A stretch of 64,000 bases of DNA from Planctomycetota bacterium (GTDB lineage Bacteria > Planctomycetota > Planctomycetia > Pirellulales > PNKZ01): positions 1 to 64,000 of the forward strand of contig JAFEBQ010000025.1 in assembly GCA_018242585.1 (NCBI GenBank), given 5' to 3'. How positions within the stretch are numbered: position 1 is the first letter of the stretch; each line of letters starts with the position of its first letter. The notes under the pieces are model-generated. The model made no database searches. It saw nothing but the letters and a program-made list of their open reading frames with translations, and was not told the origin of the DNA. The position numbers were made by a program, and so were the translations under genes. Positions 32,051-42,453 of this stretch are shown piece by piece.

Positions 32051-34867
32051 TTGTCTTCCGACGACAACGATTCGAACGATCTGCCCGAGTCGCCAGCCCC
32101 CAATCCCGGTGAGGACAGCCTGGGGGGGAAGCTGGTTCCGCTGGCCATCGAAGATGAGCTCAAAAACAGCTACCTGACGTACGCCATGAGCGTGATTGTC
32201 AGCCGCGCTCTGCCCGACGTGCGCGACGGGCTCAAGCCTTCGCAGCGCCGCATTCTGGTGGCGATGAATGACTTGAACCTGACGCCCGGCGCGGCGCGGG
32301 TCAAATGCGCCAAAATCTCCGGCGACACCTCGGGTAACTATCACCCGCACGGCGAAAGCGTGATCTATCCCACGCTGGTCCGCATGGCCCAAGAGTGGAA
32401 CATGCGCCACGTGCTGGTCGACAAGCAAGGGAACTTCGGCTCGGTCGCCGGGCTGCCGCCGGCCGCCATGCGGTACACCGAAGCTCGTATGTCGACCATC
32501 GCGTCGATGATGATGGACGATCTGAAGCTCGACACGGTCGACTTCGTCCCCACCTACGACGAGCGCCGCGACGAGCCGACGGTGCTGCCGGCCAAGTTTC
32601 CCAATCTGTTGGTCAACGGCGCACAGGGCATCGCCGTCGGCATGGCCACCAGCATTCCGCCGCACAATTTGGGCGAAATCTGCCGCTGCCTGATCCGGCT
32701 GATCGACCAGCCCGACGTGTCGATCGACGAGTTGCTGGAAATTTGCCCGGGGCCCGACTTCCCGACCGGCGGCATCATCTGCGGCCGCAGCGGCATCCGT
32801 CGCGGCTATCACACCGGCCGCGGCAATATCACGCTGCGAGCCCGGGCCCATATCGAAGAGTTCGGCAAGAACCGCCAGCGGATCGTCGTCACCGAGATTC
32901 CTTACCAGCGGTCGCGCGACCCGATTGTCGAGCGAATTGCCGAGTTGGTGAACGAAGACAAAATCAAGGGCATTTCGGCCATCCGCGATGAGAGCGACCT
33001 GAAAGAGCCGGTTCGCCTGATCCTCGAGATCAAGCGCGACGCCGACGCCGAGGTGGTGCTCAACCAACTCTACGAATTCTCGCCGCTGCAAGACACCTTC
33101 TCGATCATCTTCCTGGCGCTGGTCGACGGCAAGCCGCGAACGTCGACGCTCAAGGAGTTGCTGACCGAGTTCCTGCGTCACCGGGTGACGGTGATTCGCC
33201 GGCGGACTCAGTTTCTGCTGGCCCGCGCGCGACAGCGCAAGCACACGGTCGAAGGGCTGTTGCTGGCGCACGCGAACATCGACGAAGTGATCCGCGTCAT
33301 TCGGACCAGCAAGACTCAGCCCGAGGCCAAGGGCCGCTTGATGGAAATCGAGTGCCCCTCGGCGCTGATGCGCCGGGCGTTGGGCGAGCGGGGCTACGAG
33401 GCGTTCACGGGCGAGCGGGGCGCGCGCGAGGCGTACACGCTAACGCCCGTCCAGGCCGACGCCATCTTGAAGATGACGCTCGGGCAGTTGGTCAATCTGG
33501 AACAAGAGAAGCTGGCCGAAGAATATCAGTCGCTGTTGGACGACATTGCCGAGTACCTGCGCATTTTGTCGGACGACGCCAACATTCGGGCGATCATTCG
33601 CGCCGACTTGACCGAGCTTTTGAACAAGCACGCCGACGAGCGGCGAACCGAAATCAGCGGCGAGGAAATCGGCTCGATCGACCTCGAAGACTTGATCGCC
33701 GAAGAGAACATGGTGGTCACGATCAGCCACCAGGGTTACATCAAGCGGACGGCTTCCAGCACCTATCGCGCGCAGCGCCGCGGCGGCAAGGGGCTGAAGG
33801 GAGCCAAAACCGAGGAAGAAGATCCGATCGAGCATTTGTTCGTGGCCAGCACGCACGACTATCTGCTGTTCTTCACCAACCTGGGGAAGGTCTACTGGCA
33901 AAAGGTCTACGATCTGCCGCAACTGGCCCGCGAAAGCCGCGGCCGCGCGGTGGTCAACCTGCTGAACCTGACCGAGGGTGAAAAGATCGCGAGCTGTCTG
34001 GCAATCCGCGATTTCTCGAACCCGGAACAGTACCTGATCATGGCCACGCGCCGCGGCCAGGTGAAAAAGACGGTCATCGAGCAATACAGCCGGCCCAAGC
34101 GGACGGGCATCATCGCCATCGCCCTGCGCGAAGGGGACGAGCTGGTGGCCGTGTCGGTCACGCAGACCGGCGACGAAATCCTGCTGGCCTCGGCCCGCGG
34201 CCAGGCGACCCGCTTCCGCCAATCGGCGGTTCGAGCCATGGGACGCGATTCAAGCGGCGTGCGCGGCATCAAGCTGCGCAGCGGAGATAGTGTCGTTGGC
34301 ATGGTGGTCGCCGATCCGACGGCGACGCTGCTGACGGTCTGTGAAAAGGGCTACGGCAAGCGAACGCCGTTTGGTCCGAACAGCCCCGAACTGGGCGGCG
34401 CGACCGAGGACAATGACGAAGCTGGGACCACCGCGGCCGAGCCGGAAGAAACCGAAGAAGGGGAAGAGACCGGCTCGTCGGCCCGTTACCCGACCAAGGG
34501 GCGCGGCACGATGGGCGTGCGCGACATCAAGACCACCGACCGGAACGGGCCGGTGATCGGCATCGCCTCGGTGCGCGACACGGACGAGTTGCTGATGATG
34601 ACGGCGCGCGGCAAGATTCAGCGCATCGTCGCCAGCGATGTCAGCGTGGTCGGCCGCAACACGCAAGGCGTGCGGATCATGACCTTGGACGAGGCCGACA
34701 CCCTGGCCGCCGTGGTCCGCGTGCCGCCGGAAGAAGTGGTCGACAGCACGACACCTGGCGACAGCACGACACCGGGCGGCAATGCGCCGGCCGCGCCGAC
34801 GTCGCCGGAAACAGATAGTAGTGAATCGGGCGGAAGCGAACCGAGCGGCGACGAGTCAGCCCAATAG
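32051..34867 (+). CDS. gyrA: DNA gyrase subunit A
   Basis: 938 aa, longer than the E. coli protein (875). TTG start at 32051 with AAGGA upstream. The breakage-reunion domain contains [12 protein letters not shown] and [11 protein letters not shown] with catalytic Tyr 142. GyrA-box QRRGGKG near residue 575 marks it as gyrase rather than ParC. The beta-pinwheel C-terminal domain follows. Two oddities: an acidic, low-complexity insertion of about 45 residues near 775-820 ([20 protein letters not shown]) inside the pinwheel, and a 40-residue Ser/Gly/Pro tail encoded partly by an 18-bp tandem repeat. The position equivalent to E. coli Asp87 is Pro 107, in the quinolone region. It supercoils DNA with GyrB, which is not in the window. 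Confidence 0.97.
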   Translation: MSSDDNDSNDLPESPAPNPGEDSLGGKLVPLAIEDELKNSYLTYAMSVIVSRALPDVRDGLKPSQRRILVAMNDLNLTPGAARVKCAKISGDTSGNYHPHGESVIYPTLVRMAQEWNMRHVLVDKQGNFGSVAGLPPAAMRYTEARMSTIASMMMDDLKLDTVDFVPTYDERRDEPTVLPAKFPNLLVNGAQGIAVGMATSIPPHNLGEICRCLIRLIDQPDVSIDELLEICPGPDFPTGGIICGRSGIRRGYHTGRGNITLRARAHIEEFGKNRQRIVVTEIPYQRSRDPIVERIAELVNEDKIKGISAIRDESDLKEPVRLILEIKRDADAEVVLNQLYEFSPLQDTFSIIFLALVDGKPRTSTLKELLTEFLRHRVTVIRRRTQFLLARARQRKHTVEGLLLAHANIDEVIRVIRTSKTQPEAKGRLMEIECPSALMRRALGERGYEAFTGERGAREAYTLTPVQADAILKMTLGQLVNLEQEKLAEEYQSLLDDIAEYLRILSDDANIRAIIRADLTELLNKHADERRTEISGEEIGSIDLEDLIAEENMVVTISHQGYIKRTASSTYRAQRRGGKGLKGAKTEEEDPIEHLFVASTHDYLLFFTNLGKVYWQKVYDLPQLARESRGRAVVNLLNLTEGEKIASCLAIRDFSNPEQYLIMATRRGQVKKTVIEQYSRPKRTGIIAIALREGDELVAVSVTQTGDEILLASARGQATRFRQSAVRAMGRDSSGVRGIKLRSGDSVVGMVVADPTATLLTVCEKGYGKRTPFGPNSPELGGATEDNDEAGTTAAEPEETEEGEETGSSARYPTKGRGTMGVRDIKTTDRNGPVIGIASVRDTDELLMMTARGKIQRIVASDVSVVGRNTQGVRIMTLDEADTLAAVVRVPPEEVVDSTTPGDSTTPGGNAPAAPTSPETDSSESGGSEPSGDESAQ

Positions 34868-34885
34868 CGTAACTGGCAACTCGAC

Positions 34886-35920
34886 GTGAAGGCATTCATC
34901 ACCGGCATTACCGGCTTTGCGGGAAGTTGGCTGGCCGAGCATCTGCTGGCTTGCGGCGATGAAGTCCTCGGCGCCAGTCGCTCGGCCCAGTGGGGCGGCG
35001 AGGTGCCCGACGAGCTGCGCCGCCGCGTACGAGTGGTCCCCTGCGACATCGCCGAAGTTGGCGACGACGCGGCGCTGCGCGCGACCCTGGCCGAGTTTCA
35101 GCCTGACGTGGTCTATCACCTGGCCGCGTTGGCCGTGCCGGACGACTGTGGGGACGAATGGCCGTCGGTTCGCGCCGGGCGCGTGAACGTCGGCGGCACG
35201 CTGCGCGTGGCCGAGCTGGCGGCCCAGTTGCCCGCGCGGCCGCGATTCCTGCTGGCCAGCACGTCGCACGTCTATGCGCCGGTCACCGCCGAACAGTTCA
35301 TTGTCGACGAGCACGCGCCGCTCGAACCCCAGGCCGGCTATGGCGCCAGCAAGCTGGCCGCCGAGGAAGCGGCCATGCGCGTGATGCGCGAGACGGGCTT
35401 GCCCGTGGTGATCGCCCGGGCCTTCCAGCACACCGGGCCGCGGCAAGAGTCGCGGCTGATGCTGCCGTCGTGGGCGCGGCAGTTCGCCGCGGGGGTGAAC
35501 CCGGTGCAGGTCCACAACCTGCAAACCCACCTGGACCTAACCGACGTGCGCGACGTGGTCCGCTGTTATCGGCTGTTGGCGACGCGCGGCGAGCCCGGAG
35601 TGTGCTACAACGTCGGCTCGGGGCGCTCGACGCGGAATGGCGAGCTGTTCGAGCAGCTCCAACAACTGGCCGACCCGGCCCGGCAGGTGGTTGAATTATC
35701 GCCGGGAAAAAAACAGAATTGCGTGGCTGACCTGACTCGGTTGACCGCCCACACGGGCTGGCGGCCGCTGATTCCGCTTTCGCAGACCGTCGCCGACACT
35801 TGGCGCTACTGGCAACAGCAATCCGCATTGCCACATCAACCTGCTTCGCAACCGCGCACCGCATCGCCTGGCCGCTCGACCCTTGGTTCGAGCGCCGAGC
35901 CGCAAAGGAATGATTCATGA
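34886..35920 (+). CDS. NAD-dependent epimerase/dehydratase, GDP-mannose-dehydratase/RMD-like
   Basis: 344 aa from GTG 34886. Extended SDR with [20 protein letters not shown] (GxxGxxG), the serine region [11 protein letters not shown] and [13 protein letters not shown] (YxxxK), then [20 protein letters not shown], as in GDP-mannose 4,6-dehydratase and GDP-6-deoxy-lyxo-hexulose reductase (Rmd). It probably makes or reduces a deoxy-nucleotide sugar for surface glycans. It overlaps the next gene by four bases (ATGA), so it is translationally coupled with UDP-glucose dehydrogenase. The C-terminal 40 residues are low-complexity. Confidence 0.85.
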   Translation: MKAFITGITGFAGSWLAEHLLACGDEVLGASRSAQWGGEVPDELRRRVRVVPCDIAEVGDDAALRATLAEFQPDVVYHLAALAVPDDCGDEWPSVRAGRVNVGGTLRVAELAAQLPARPRFLLASTSHVYAPVTAEQFIVDEHAPLEPQAGYGASKLAAEEAAMRVMRETGLPVVIARAFQHTGPRQESRLMLPSWARQFAAGVNPVQVHNLQTHLDLTDVRDVVRCYRLLATRGEPGVCYNVGSGRSTRNGELFEQLQQLADPARQVVELSPGKKQNCVADLTRLTAHTGWRPLIPLSQTVADTWRYWQQQSALPHQPASQPRTASPGRSTLGSSAEPQRNDS

Positions 35921-37233
35921 AACTCGCAGTGATTGGCACCGGCTACGTCGGCCTGGTGAGCGGAACCTGCTTTGCCGAAAGCGGCAACGACGTGGTTTGT
36001 GTCGACATCGACGCGGCCAAGGTCGAGCGCCTGCGCCGCGGCGAGATTCCGATCTATGAGCCCGGCCTGGCCGAAATGGTCCATGGCAACGCGGCGGCCG
36101 AACGACTGAGCTTTACCACGGACCTGACCACGGCGGTGCGCGCGGCCGACGTGATCTTTCTGGCCGTTGGTACGCCGCAGTCGCACGACGGCTCGGCCGA
36201 TCTGACCGCGCTGCGCAAGGTCGTCGACTCGCTGGCGCCCCATCTGCGTCCCGAGGCGATCGTCGTCACCAAGAGCACCGTGCCGGTCGGCACCAATCGG
36301 CAGATTTACAACCGGTTGCACGAGCTATTGAAGCGCCCGTGTCACGTGGCCAGCAACCCCGAGTTCCTCAAGGAAGGGGCGGCGATCGAGGACTTCATGC
36401 GCCCTGACCGCGTGGTGGTCGGTGTCCGCGAGGAGCGCGTGGCGGACGTGATGCGCGAGTTGTACAAGCCGTTCCTGAGGACCGAGCACCCGTTCCTGGT
36501 GATGTCCCCCGAGAGCGCCGAGATGACTAAGTACGTGGCCAACGCTTTGTTGGCCACGAAGATCAGCTTTATCAACGAAGTCGCCAACCTGTGCGGACAT
36601 CTCGAAGCCGACATCAACGACGTCCGCCGCGGCATTGGCCACGACCGGCGAATCGGCTTTCAGTTCCTGTTCCCCGGCTTGGGCTACGGCGGCAGTTGCT
36701 TCCCCAAGGACGTGAGGGCGCTGGAATCAATGGCCCATCGCGTGGGCGTCGAGCCGCATATCTTGCTGGCCATCGACAAAGTGAACAATCATCAAAAAAC
36801 GATCTTGTTGGACCGGATCGTCGAGCATTTCCACGGCGATTTGTCGGGCAAGACGATTGCCGTATGGGGACTGGCGTTCAAGCCGCGCACCGACGACATT
36901 CGCGAAGCGCCGGCCTTGGCGCTGATCGACAAGCTGCTGGCCCTGGGCGCCAAGATTCACGTCCACGATCCCGAGGCCATCGAAAACGTCCGCCACGAGT
37001 ACGGCGACAAGCTGGTCTATGCCGAGCGGCCCTACGACGCCCTGCCGGGGGCCGACGCGCTGGTGATTGCCACCGAGTGGAAAGAGTTCCTGAACCCGGA
37101 CTTCAAGCGGATGAAAACGCTGATGCGCGGGTCGGTGATCTTCGACGGGCGAAACGTCTACGAGCCCGAGCAGATGCGCCACGCTGGCTTCACGTACCAC
37201 TCAATCGGCCGCGCGAGCGTGAAAGCGAAATGA
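35917..37233 (+). CDS. ugd: UDP-glucose 6-dehydrogenase
   Basis: 438 aa. Oxidises UDP-glucose to UDP-glucuronate in two NAD-dependent steps. [23 protein letters not shown] (Rossmann motif), [64 protein letters not shown] and the catalytic Cys in [16 protein letters not shown] are all present. The C-terminal domain contains [21 protein letters not shown]. The product feeds capsule or exopolysaccharide synthesis. The coupled epimerase gene upstream supports a nucleotide-sugar role. ATG 35917 overlaps that gene's stop. Followed by repeat DNA. Confidence 0.95.
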   Translation: MKLAVIGTGYVGLVSGTCFAESGNDVVCVDIDAAKVERLRRGEIPIYEPGLAEMVHGNAAAERLSFTTDLTTAVRAADVIFLAVGTPQSHDGSADLTALRKVVDSLAPHLRPEAIVVTKSTVPVGTNRQIYNRLHELLKRPCHVASNPEFLKEGAAIEDFMRPDRVVVGVREERVADVMRELYKPFLRTEHPFLVMSPESAEMTKYVANALLATKISFINEVANLCGHLEADINDVRRGIGHDRRIGFQFLFPGLGYGGSCFPKDVRALESMAHRVGVEPHILLAIDKVNNHQKTILLDRIVEHFHGDLSGKTIAVWGLAFKPRTDDIREAPALALIDKLLALGAKIHVHDPEAIENVRHEYGDKLVYAERPYDALPGADALVIATEWKEFLNPDFKRMKTLMRGSVIFDGRNVYEPEQMRHAGFTYHSIGRASVKAK

Positions 37234-37241
37234 ACGCGGGT

Positions 37242-37425
37242 TAACCACGGAGACACGGAGTCGTGGAGATTTGCACGGAGAAGGCAGAGAACAAATGTCC
37301 AATAACCAAAGGCAAACGACCGGAACGAAACTCCTTGGTCATTGGGATTTGGTCATTGGTCATTCATTCAGAAGTCTTGCTGATCCCTCCGTGCCCAACT
37401 CCGTGTCTCAGTGTCTCCGTGGCAA
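37242..37425. repeat. Inverted CCACGGAGACACGGAG repeat with inner TTGGTCATT units
   Basis: Outer left CCACGGAGACACGGAG at 37243-37258 and outer right CTCCGTGTCTCAGTGTCTCC ending GTGG at 37424. Inner units on the right are GGTCATTGGGATTTGGTCAT and GGTCATTCATTC; on the left, CAATAACCAAAGG (about 37300). It lies between the convergent ugd and lipoprotein genes. Confidence 0.75.
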
Positions 37426-37432
37426 ATGAGGC

Positions 37433-38641
37433 TTACCGGTACGGCTTCCAGCCGGTGCGGTCTTCGCGCGGGTCGCGGGCGGTGCGCGGCTCGCGGTCGG
37501 CCGGAGGAGTTTCGGGGGGCTCGATCACGATCATCGGCCGATCGTTGTTGAGTGACGTCGTCTGCGGCTCGCGCTCGCGATGAGCCGGGCGAATTGGCCG
37601 CGTCCAGCCGCCGCGCGATGAAGCGCCTCCGGTCATTGGACCGCCGGAAGCTGTGCCACCGGAAAACGCGCCGCCCGTCATCGGTCCCGTGTGCGTTGTT
37701 GATTGCTGCATTCCGGGCGATTGCGACGAACGGGCCATCGGGCCGGCGTTGGGCAGTTCGATTTCGACCGGCAGCGACGCGTCGAGCTTGCGCCCGTCGG
37801 TCGTCGTGTAGCGGACGTTCAGTGACAGGTGCTTGTGGCGCGGCGGCGGCCCGGTCCAGCGCATCGAGAACTTGTAACCTGCGGTCGGCTCGTTGCCCGG
37901 CGGCGCGTCGCCGGTGGACTCAGCCAGTTTGCTCCATCGCTTGGCCACGTCGGCCGCGGCAAAGTCCCAGCGCGCCAGCCGCGCCTCGGGACCATGATTG
38001 GTCGGGTCCAGCAGCACGATCGAAATCGACGCCGGCTTGTCGACCAGTTGACCGTCGACCGCGCGCGGCTCGACCAGGACCGCGATCCCGTCGTCGCCGG
38101 GGCGGCCGTCGAGGTTCACGCCGCCACTTTGTTGCTGATGGAGCGTGATCGCCATCACTTCGGCGGTGCTGTTCAGCTTGGGGCCGTGCTCGTGCTGGGC
38201 TCCTTGCGGAACCTCGGGCAAGTCGACCTGGGGAGCGTTCAGCGGAGCGGGCGACGGCCGCGGGGCCTCGCCTTCGGGCGTTTTGGCGTTGGGGGCGCGG
38301 ATTTCCGGCGGACCCTCGAAGGCCTGCGCAGGCTCGGGCAACTTGACCGACGGCGGCAGCAAGCGGCCACCCTCGCCGCGCGGACGCCACCCGCCGTTGC
38401 CGCGGCGCGGCGTGTCGTCGCTGGGCGAAGTGGCCTCGCGGCCGACCTGGGCCCGCAGGGCGTCGTTCTCGCGGCGGGTCGCTTCGACCAGATCGCACTG
38501 ATCCTGCAGCTTGTCCTCGAGCTCGTAAATCCGGTCTTCCTGCCGGCGCAGGTCGCGTTCGAGCAATTCCTGCGTGGCGCCGTTGCGACAGCCAGCCGTC
38601 ACAACGGCCAACACGAACAAAATGACAAGGCGCAGGGTCAT
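37433..38641 (-). CDS. Coiled-coil lipoprotein
   Basis: 402 aa from ATG 38641 (MTLRLVILFVLAVVTAGC; lipobox Cys 18), so a lipoprotein. Residues about 25-65 form a coiled coil (ELLERDLRRQEDRIYELEDKLQDQ). A low-complexity Pro/Ala region follows, then a domain starting near residue 150 (SGGVNLDGRPGDDGIAVLVEPR ... PASISIVLLDP ... LNVRYTTTDGRKLDASLPVEIELP) with a beta-rich pattern. The C-terminus is Gly/Ser/Arg/Pro-rich and probably disordered. I know of no function. The frame continues upstream to 38722 without features. Downstream is convergent ugd. Confidence 0.7.
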   Translation of the reverse strand: MTLRLVILFVLAVVTAGCRNGATQELLERDLRRQEDRIYELEDKLQDQCDLVEATRRENDALRAQVGREATSPSDDTPRRGNGGWRPRGEGGRLLPPSVKLPEPAQAFEGPPEIRAPNAKTPEGEAPRPSPAPLNAPQVDLPEVPQGAQHEHGPKLNSTAEVMAITLHQQQSGGVNLDGRPGDDGIAVLVEPRAVDGQLVDKPASISIVLLDPTNHGPEARLARWDFAAADVAKRWSKLAESTGDAPPGNEPTAGYKFSMRWTGPPPRHKHLSLNVRYTTTDGRKLDASLPVEIELPNAGPMARSSQSPGMQQSTTHTGPMTGGAFSGGTASGGPMTGGASSRGGWTRPIRPAHREREPQTTSLNNDRPMIVIEPPETPPADREPRTARDPREDRTGWKPYR

Positions 38642-38798
38642 GAAGCGACTGCCGGGAGGAAAAGCGGAGAGGAGCCTGTTTGTGGGGGCCATTCCAATAC
38701 GCGGAATCGCCACGGGGAGCAAGAGCAGTTGCTCGTGCTAGCAAGTTGCCGGGAGATAGCAGGACGACAGGATACAGGCAAAGCAAAGGCGGGAATTT

Positions 38799-38965
38799 GA
38801 ACCGCAAAGACGCAAAGGGCGCAAAAAATAGTGAATCTGAAACGCAGAGGGCGCTGAGGAACGCAGAGAGGAAGAGGAGTTAAAACCCCTCCTCTATGCT
38901 CCTCCGCGCCCTCTGCGATTTAATTCTTTCTGTATTTCTTTGCGATCTTTGCGTCTTTGCGGTTC
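38799..38965. repeat. Nested near-palindrome of modules A and B
   Basis: Outer left GAACCGCAAAGACGCAAAGG (from 38799), outer right CTTTGCGTCTTTGCGGTTC ending at 38965. Inner left AACGCAGAGGGCGCTGAGG, inner right CTCCGCGCCCTCTGCGATTT. Centre GGAGTTAAAACCCCTCC (about 38877-38893). It lies between the lipoprotein gene (start 38641) and clpP2 (end 39050). Confidence 0.85.
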
Positions 38966-38985
38966 AGAATCCCTTGCTGCGCAAG

Positions 38986-39014
38986 AAAAAGCCCAGGGGG
39001 TGAAACCCCTGGGC
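38986..39014 (-). terminator. Rho-independent terminator after the clpP pair
   Basis: GCCCAGGGG (38991-38999) and CCCCTGGGC (39006-39014), 9-bp stem, followed on the minus strand by T5 (plus A-run 38986-38990) and then CTTGCGCAGCA. It ends the tig-clpP1-clpP2 unit. Confidence 0.85.
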
Positions 39015-39049
39015 TTGAATGACGCCGTGTGGAATGAACCAGGCGCGCG

Positions 39050-39658
39050 TTACGTCGTGGCGGCCGGGGCCGCCGGCGTGGCCCGATCGACCACCCGGTC
39101 GATCAACCGGTACTCCAGCGCCTCTTCGGCCGACATGAACCGGTCGCGGTCGGTGTCGGCTTCGATCTTGTCCAGCGGATGGCCGGTGTGCTTGAGCAGG
39201 ATGCGGTTGAGCTTTTCCTTGATCTTCTTGAATTCCTTGGCGTGAATCATGATCTCCTCGGCGGTTCCTTCCATGCCGGCCAGCGGCTGGTGGATCATGA
39301 TCCGCGAGTTGGGCAGCGCGTGCCGCTTGCCGGCCGTGCCCGCGGTGAGCAGCACGGCGCCCATCGACGCGCACTGGCCAATGCAGTAGGTCGCCACGTC
39401 GCAGGTGACGAACTGCATGGTGTCGTAAATGGCCAAGCCCGCCGTGACGCTGCCGCCCGGCGAGTTGATGTACAGATGGATGTCGGCCTTGGGGTCTTCC
39501 GATTGCAGGAACAACATCTGGGCCACGATGATGTTGGCCACTTCGTCGTTGACCTGCGAACCGAGGAAGACGATCCGGTCCTTGAGCAACCGGCTATAGA
39601 TGTCCATCGACCGCTCTTCGCGGCCGTTCTTCTCGATGACAAAAGGAACCAAAGGCAT
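39050..39658 (-). CDS. clpP: ATP-dependent Clp protease proteolytic subunit (second copy)
   Basis: 202 aa, usual length. Catalytic triad visible: Ser in [12 protein letters not shown], His in [11 protein letters not shown], and Asp in [14 protein letters not shown]. Together with ClpX or ClpA it forms the barrel protease that degrades unfolded or tagged proteins. It follows clpP1 with a 4-base gap; its ribosome site (GAGGACGAA) lies inside the end of clpP1. Here it retains the canonical CASMGA nucleophile turn, unlike its partner. A terminator hairpin follows directly. Numbering of the two copies is mine. Confidence 0.95.
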   Translation of the reverse strand: MPLVPFVIEKNGREERSMDIYSRLLKDRIVFLGSQVNDEVANIIVAQMLFLQSEDPKADIHLYINSPGGSVTAGLAIYDTMQFVTCDVATYCIGQCASMGAVLLTAGTAGKRHALPNSRIMIHQPLAGMEGTAEEIMIHAKEFKKIKEKLNRILLKHTGHPLDKIEADTDRDRFMSAEEALEYRLIDRVVDRATPAAPAATT

Positions 39659-39662
39659 GGCG

Positions 39663-40295
39663 TTATTCGTCCTCGTCTTCCTTGCCTGAGACAGGCGGGC
39701 GGGTCAGGATTTCGTCGACCAGGCCGTACGTGACGGCCTCCTTGGCGTGAATGTAGAAATCGCGGTCAGTGTCGTGGGCGATCTTCTCGATCGACTGGCC
39801 GGTGTGGTGCGCCAGGATGTGGTTGATCCGGTCGCGCTCCTTCAGGATCTCGTCGGCCTGGATTTCAATGTCGGAAATCTGGCCGCCGACCTGGCCGGCG
39901 GGCTGATGGATCATGACCTTGGCGTTGGGCAGGGCGAACCGTTTCCCCTTGGAGCCGCCGGCAAGCAAGACCGCCGCGCCGCTGGCCGCCAGGCCCACAC
40001 AGTAGGTCGACACCGGGCAGGTCAGAATCTGCATCGTGTCATACATGGCCAGCGTGGCCGAGACGCTGCCGCCGGGCGAGTTGATGTAGAAGTGGATGTC
40101 CTTGCGGCGGTTTTCGCTCTGCAGGAACAACAGCTTCATCACCACTTCGTTGGCGTTGCCGTCGTAGATCTCTCCCTGCAGGAAGATGATCCGGTTTTCC
40201 AACAGCAGATCGCCCAGCGTCATCTGCCGCTGCCGCTGATAGTCGCGATAGTTGGCTGACGGAGCGACGGGACTGGTTGCCGAATGCCTGCTCAT
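39663..40295 (-). CDS. clpP: ATP-dependent Clp protease proteolytic subunit (first copy)
   Basis: 210 aa. Ser in [14 protein letters not shown], His in [14 protein letters not shown], Asp in [13 protein letters not shown]: all catalytic residues present. The ASGAAVLL turn differs from the usual ASMGA and resembles the second ClpP of actinobacteria (ASAAAVLL). In bacteria with two co-encoded ClpPs the subunits commonly form a mixed ClpP1P2 tetradecamer. An N-terminal extension of about 15 residues ([13 protein letters not shown]) precedes the barrel. Start ATG 40295 with AAGGAT upstream. It lies 323 bp after tig and 4 bases before clpP2. Confidence 0.95.
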   Translation of the reverse strand: MSRHSATSPVAPSANYRDYQRQRQMTLGDLLLENRIIFLQGEIYDGNANEVVMKLLFLQSENRRKDIHFYINSPGGSVSATLAMYDTMQILTCPVSTYCVGLAASGAAVLLAGGSKGKRFALPNAKVMIHQPAGQVGGQISDIEIQADEILKERDRINHILAHHTGQSIEKIAHDTDRDFYIHAKEAVTYGLVDEILTRPPVSGKEDEDE

Positions 40296-40618
40296 GACGG
40301 ATCCTTACTGGTCCACAAAATCGTTCAGCCGGCCCAGCTTCCAAGGGCCGGCGAAGGTTCGCACGGCGTCGGAGCCAGTCCGGGGCACATGTATTCTAGG
40401 GGCCTCGCTCGATTGGGGTAGCCCTGTCTCGCGCTGCGAGGCACGACGACGACTACCAGCGAGCGAAATCCACTCGGGCGCTCAATCCAAACGGGCGCTT
40501 AACTCAATCAAGCGCTGCTGGCAAGAATGGCCGCCGGTCCCGCGGCCTGGGGCGAATCACATCCTTGCTTCGGTCGCGCTTGACTGTCTTGGGCTAGCCG
40601 CGTATGCGGTACCCGCTA
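40296..40618. other. Gap between tig and clpP1
   Basis: 323 bp with no gene. A direct repeat CGGGCGCTCAATCC / CGGGCGCTTAACTC lies at about 40468-40505. A TAGAAT-like -10 for clpP1 at about 40392-40397 (minus strand) lacks a good -35. No hairpin-T-run terminator after tig was seen. Confidence 0.4.
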
Positions 40619-42067
40619 CTACGTGGCCGTTCCTTCGGTGGTCTCGGCTTCGCCGCCGCCGGCCGCTTCGTCCAGCGCCTCGGCTTCGGGGGCCTCGAAC
40701 TCGAAGGGAACTTCCTTGAACTTGGCATCGGCCAGGATCAGTTCAATCACCTTGCGCTCGATCACCTGGTTGCGCAGGGTATCCATCAGGCCGCGCTTTT
40801 CCAATTGCGCCCGCACGCGCCGCACGCTTTCGCCGCTTTGGGCGGCGATCAGCTCGATTTCGGCGTCATAATCCTCGGGCAGCGCCTCGATCTTTTCTTC
40901 CTCGGCGATGCGCTCGAGCACGAAATGCTCTTTCAGCGAGCGGGCCGTCGACATGCGGCTGTTCTGGGTCAGCTCGTTGATCCGCAGCCGGATTTCCTGG
41001 TCGCTGAAGCCGCTGCGACGCAACTCGAGGACCGTCCGTTCCAACTCGCGGCGCGATTGCCGGTCGAGCAGGGACGGCGGCAAATCCCAGTCGGCCGCCA
41101 CGGTCAACGAGGCCAGCACCTGCTGGCGGGCACGCTGTTGTTGTTCATACGAAACACGACGTGTCAGGCTGTCCTTGATCGCGTCGCGCAGGGCCGCCTC
41201 GTCGGCAAAGCCGCCCAGTTCGTCCAGCAGGGCCGGCGTCACCTCGGGCAACTCCAGCCGCTTGACTTCCAGCACTTCGAACTCGGCCTTGATCTTCTTG
41301 CCGCGCAGGGCTTCGTTCGGCGCGTCGTCCGACAACTCGGCTTCGCCGGTGCGGGTTTCGCCACCCTTGACCCCCTTCATCAACTTCTCGAAGCCGGCCA
41401 CGTTGCCGTCGCGGAAGCTGAGGGTCGGGCGAATGCGCAGGGTTTGCTCTTGCAGCTTGGTGACTTCGGTGTCGCCATCCTTGAAGGTGACGTTGCAGAC
41501 CAGGTAATCACCCTTGCCGGCGGCCCCGTCGACCGGGACCAGCTTGCCGCTCCGTTCAAGCACGTGGCGCAACTCGCGGTCGACGTCGGCGTCGCTGATC
41601 TGGCGCGTGGGCCGCTCAATCGACAGCCCCTTCCACTGGGGCAGGTCGAATTCGGGACGGACTTCGATATCGAACTCGAAGGTCATCGGCCCTTCGTCCG
41701 GCATCACGATCGCCTCGGCGTCGAAGTCGGGCTCGCTGATCGGCGTCAACTTCTGATCGTCCGACAACTGGCCCAGGCTATCGACCACCAGCGAGCCCTT
41801 GACCTGGTCGGCCACGTCCTTGCGGAACTTGGCTTCGACCAGCTTGCGCGGCGCGCGGCCGGCGCGAAAGCCCGGCACCGTGGCCTTGGGCATCATCTCG
41901 CTGAACGAGTTGTCAAAGTAACGATCGATGTCGGCTCGCGAGATCGTGATCGTCACGTGCCGTTCACAGGCGCTCTTGCGGTCGATCTTGACTTGCAGGT
42001 CAAGCTTCGGCGCCGCTTCGGCGGTTTCGGGAGTGGTGTCTTCGGATGTCGACTGCGAGGAAGTCAT
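40619..42067 (-). CDS. tig: Trigger factor
   Basis: 482 aa from ATG 42067. Ribosome-associated chaperone and peptidyl-prolyl isomerase. The N-terminal ribosome-binding domain has FDNSFSEMMPKATVPGFRAGRAPRKLVEAKF, where the GFRxGxxP signature binds ribosomal protein uL23. The PPIase-like domain and helical arms follow (VEELRRSGFSDQEIRLRINELTQN). The frame upstream of 42067 includes repeat-like text and the tRNA region and is not coding. Conserved order tig-clpP supports the identity. Acidic Glu-rich C-terminus. Unusual only in being somewhat longer than E. coli (432). Confidence 0.92.
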   Translation of the reverse strand: MTSSQSTSEDTTPETAEAAPKLDLQVKIDRKSACERHVTITISRADIDRYFDNSFSEMMPKATVPGFRAGRAPRKLVEAKFRKDVADQVKGSLVVDSLGQLSDDQKLTPISEPDFDAEAIVMPDEGPMTFEFDIEVRPEFDLPQWKGLSIERPTRQISDADVDRELRHVLERSGKLVPVDGAAGKGDYLVCNVTFKDGDTEVTKLQEQTLRIRPTLSFRDGNVAGFEKLMKGVKGGETRTGEAELSDDAPNEALRGKKIKAEFEVLEVKRLELPEVTPALLDELGGFADEAALRDAIKDSLTRRVSYEQQQRARQQVLASLTVAADWDLPPSLLDRQSRRELERTVLELRRSGFSDQEIRLRINELTQNSRMSTARSLKEHFVLERIAEEEKIEALPEDYDAEIELIAAQSGESVRRVRAQLEKRGLMDTLRNQVIERKVIELILADAKFKEVPFEFEAPEAEALDEAAGGGEAETTEGTAT

Positions 42068-42382
42068 AACCGACCGCGTTCCATTCGTGTGAGCAAAAAA
42101 AGATTCGGCTTCGTTACTAGCTTGGATTCGCTGGACCAGCCAACTCGATGATCGCAGCTTAATCGCCCCAGGGCGTGAGAGCTTGGCGCTCGACAACACG
42201 TGGCCGCAACTCCGCGCGACGACCGACGGCAATTCGAGCGCAACGAACCCCCGAATCACCGCAAGTTCACTCGTGAGCCAGCAAGCCAGCCATTCGTGAA
42301 CTAGCAAACTAGCCCTTCGTGAACCAGCAGACCAGCGCTGACGAGGACCGCTGGCCTTTGGCGACGATCGCCCCGGAAAAAA

Positions 42383-42453
42383 GCGGGTGATGGGAGTCGA
42401 ACCCACGACAGCCACGTTGGCAACGTGACGCTCTACCACTGAGCTACACCCGC
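42383..42453 (-). tRNA. tRNA-Gly (anticodon GCC)
   Basis: 71 bases. Acceptor GCGGGTG pairs with CACCCGC, D-arm GCTC/GAGC, anticodon arm TCACG-TTGCCAA-CGTGG with GCC at 34-36, T-arm GTGGG-TTCGACT-CCCAT. No encoded CCA. A T6 run follows directly (minus strand). It lies 316 bp upstream of tig on the same strand. Confidence 0.93.

Noticed and set aside
31871-33271. 466-codon minus-strand frame over the start of gyrA
   Set aside because: Antisense of gyrA, which is certain from its catalytic motifs.
31926-34867. Replication origin near gyrA
   Set aside because: No dnaA, dnaN, recF or gyrB gene and no cluster of TTATNCACA boxes seen; a gyrA gene alone does not mark an origin.
40604-42151. 515-codon open frame on the plus strand opposite tig
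   Set aside because: Mirror frame of a well-supported trigger factor gene; its product has no domain character, as expected for antisense of GC-rich coding DNA.
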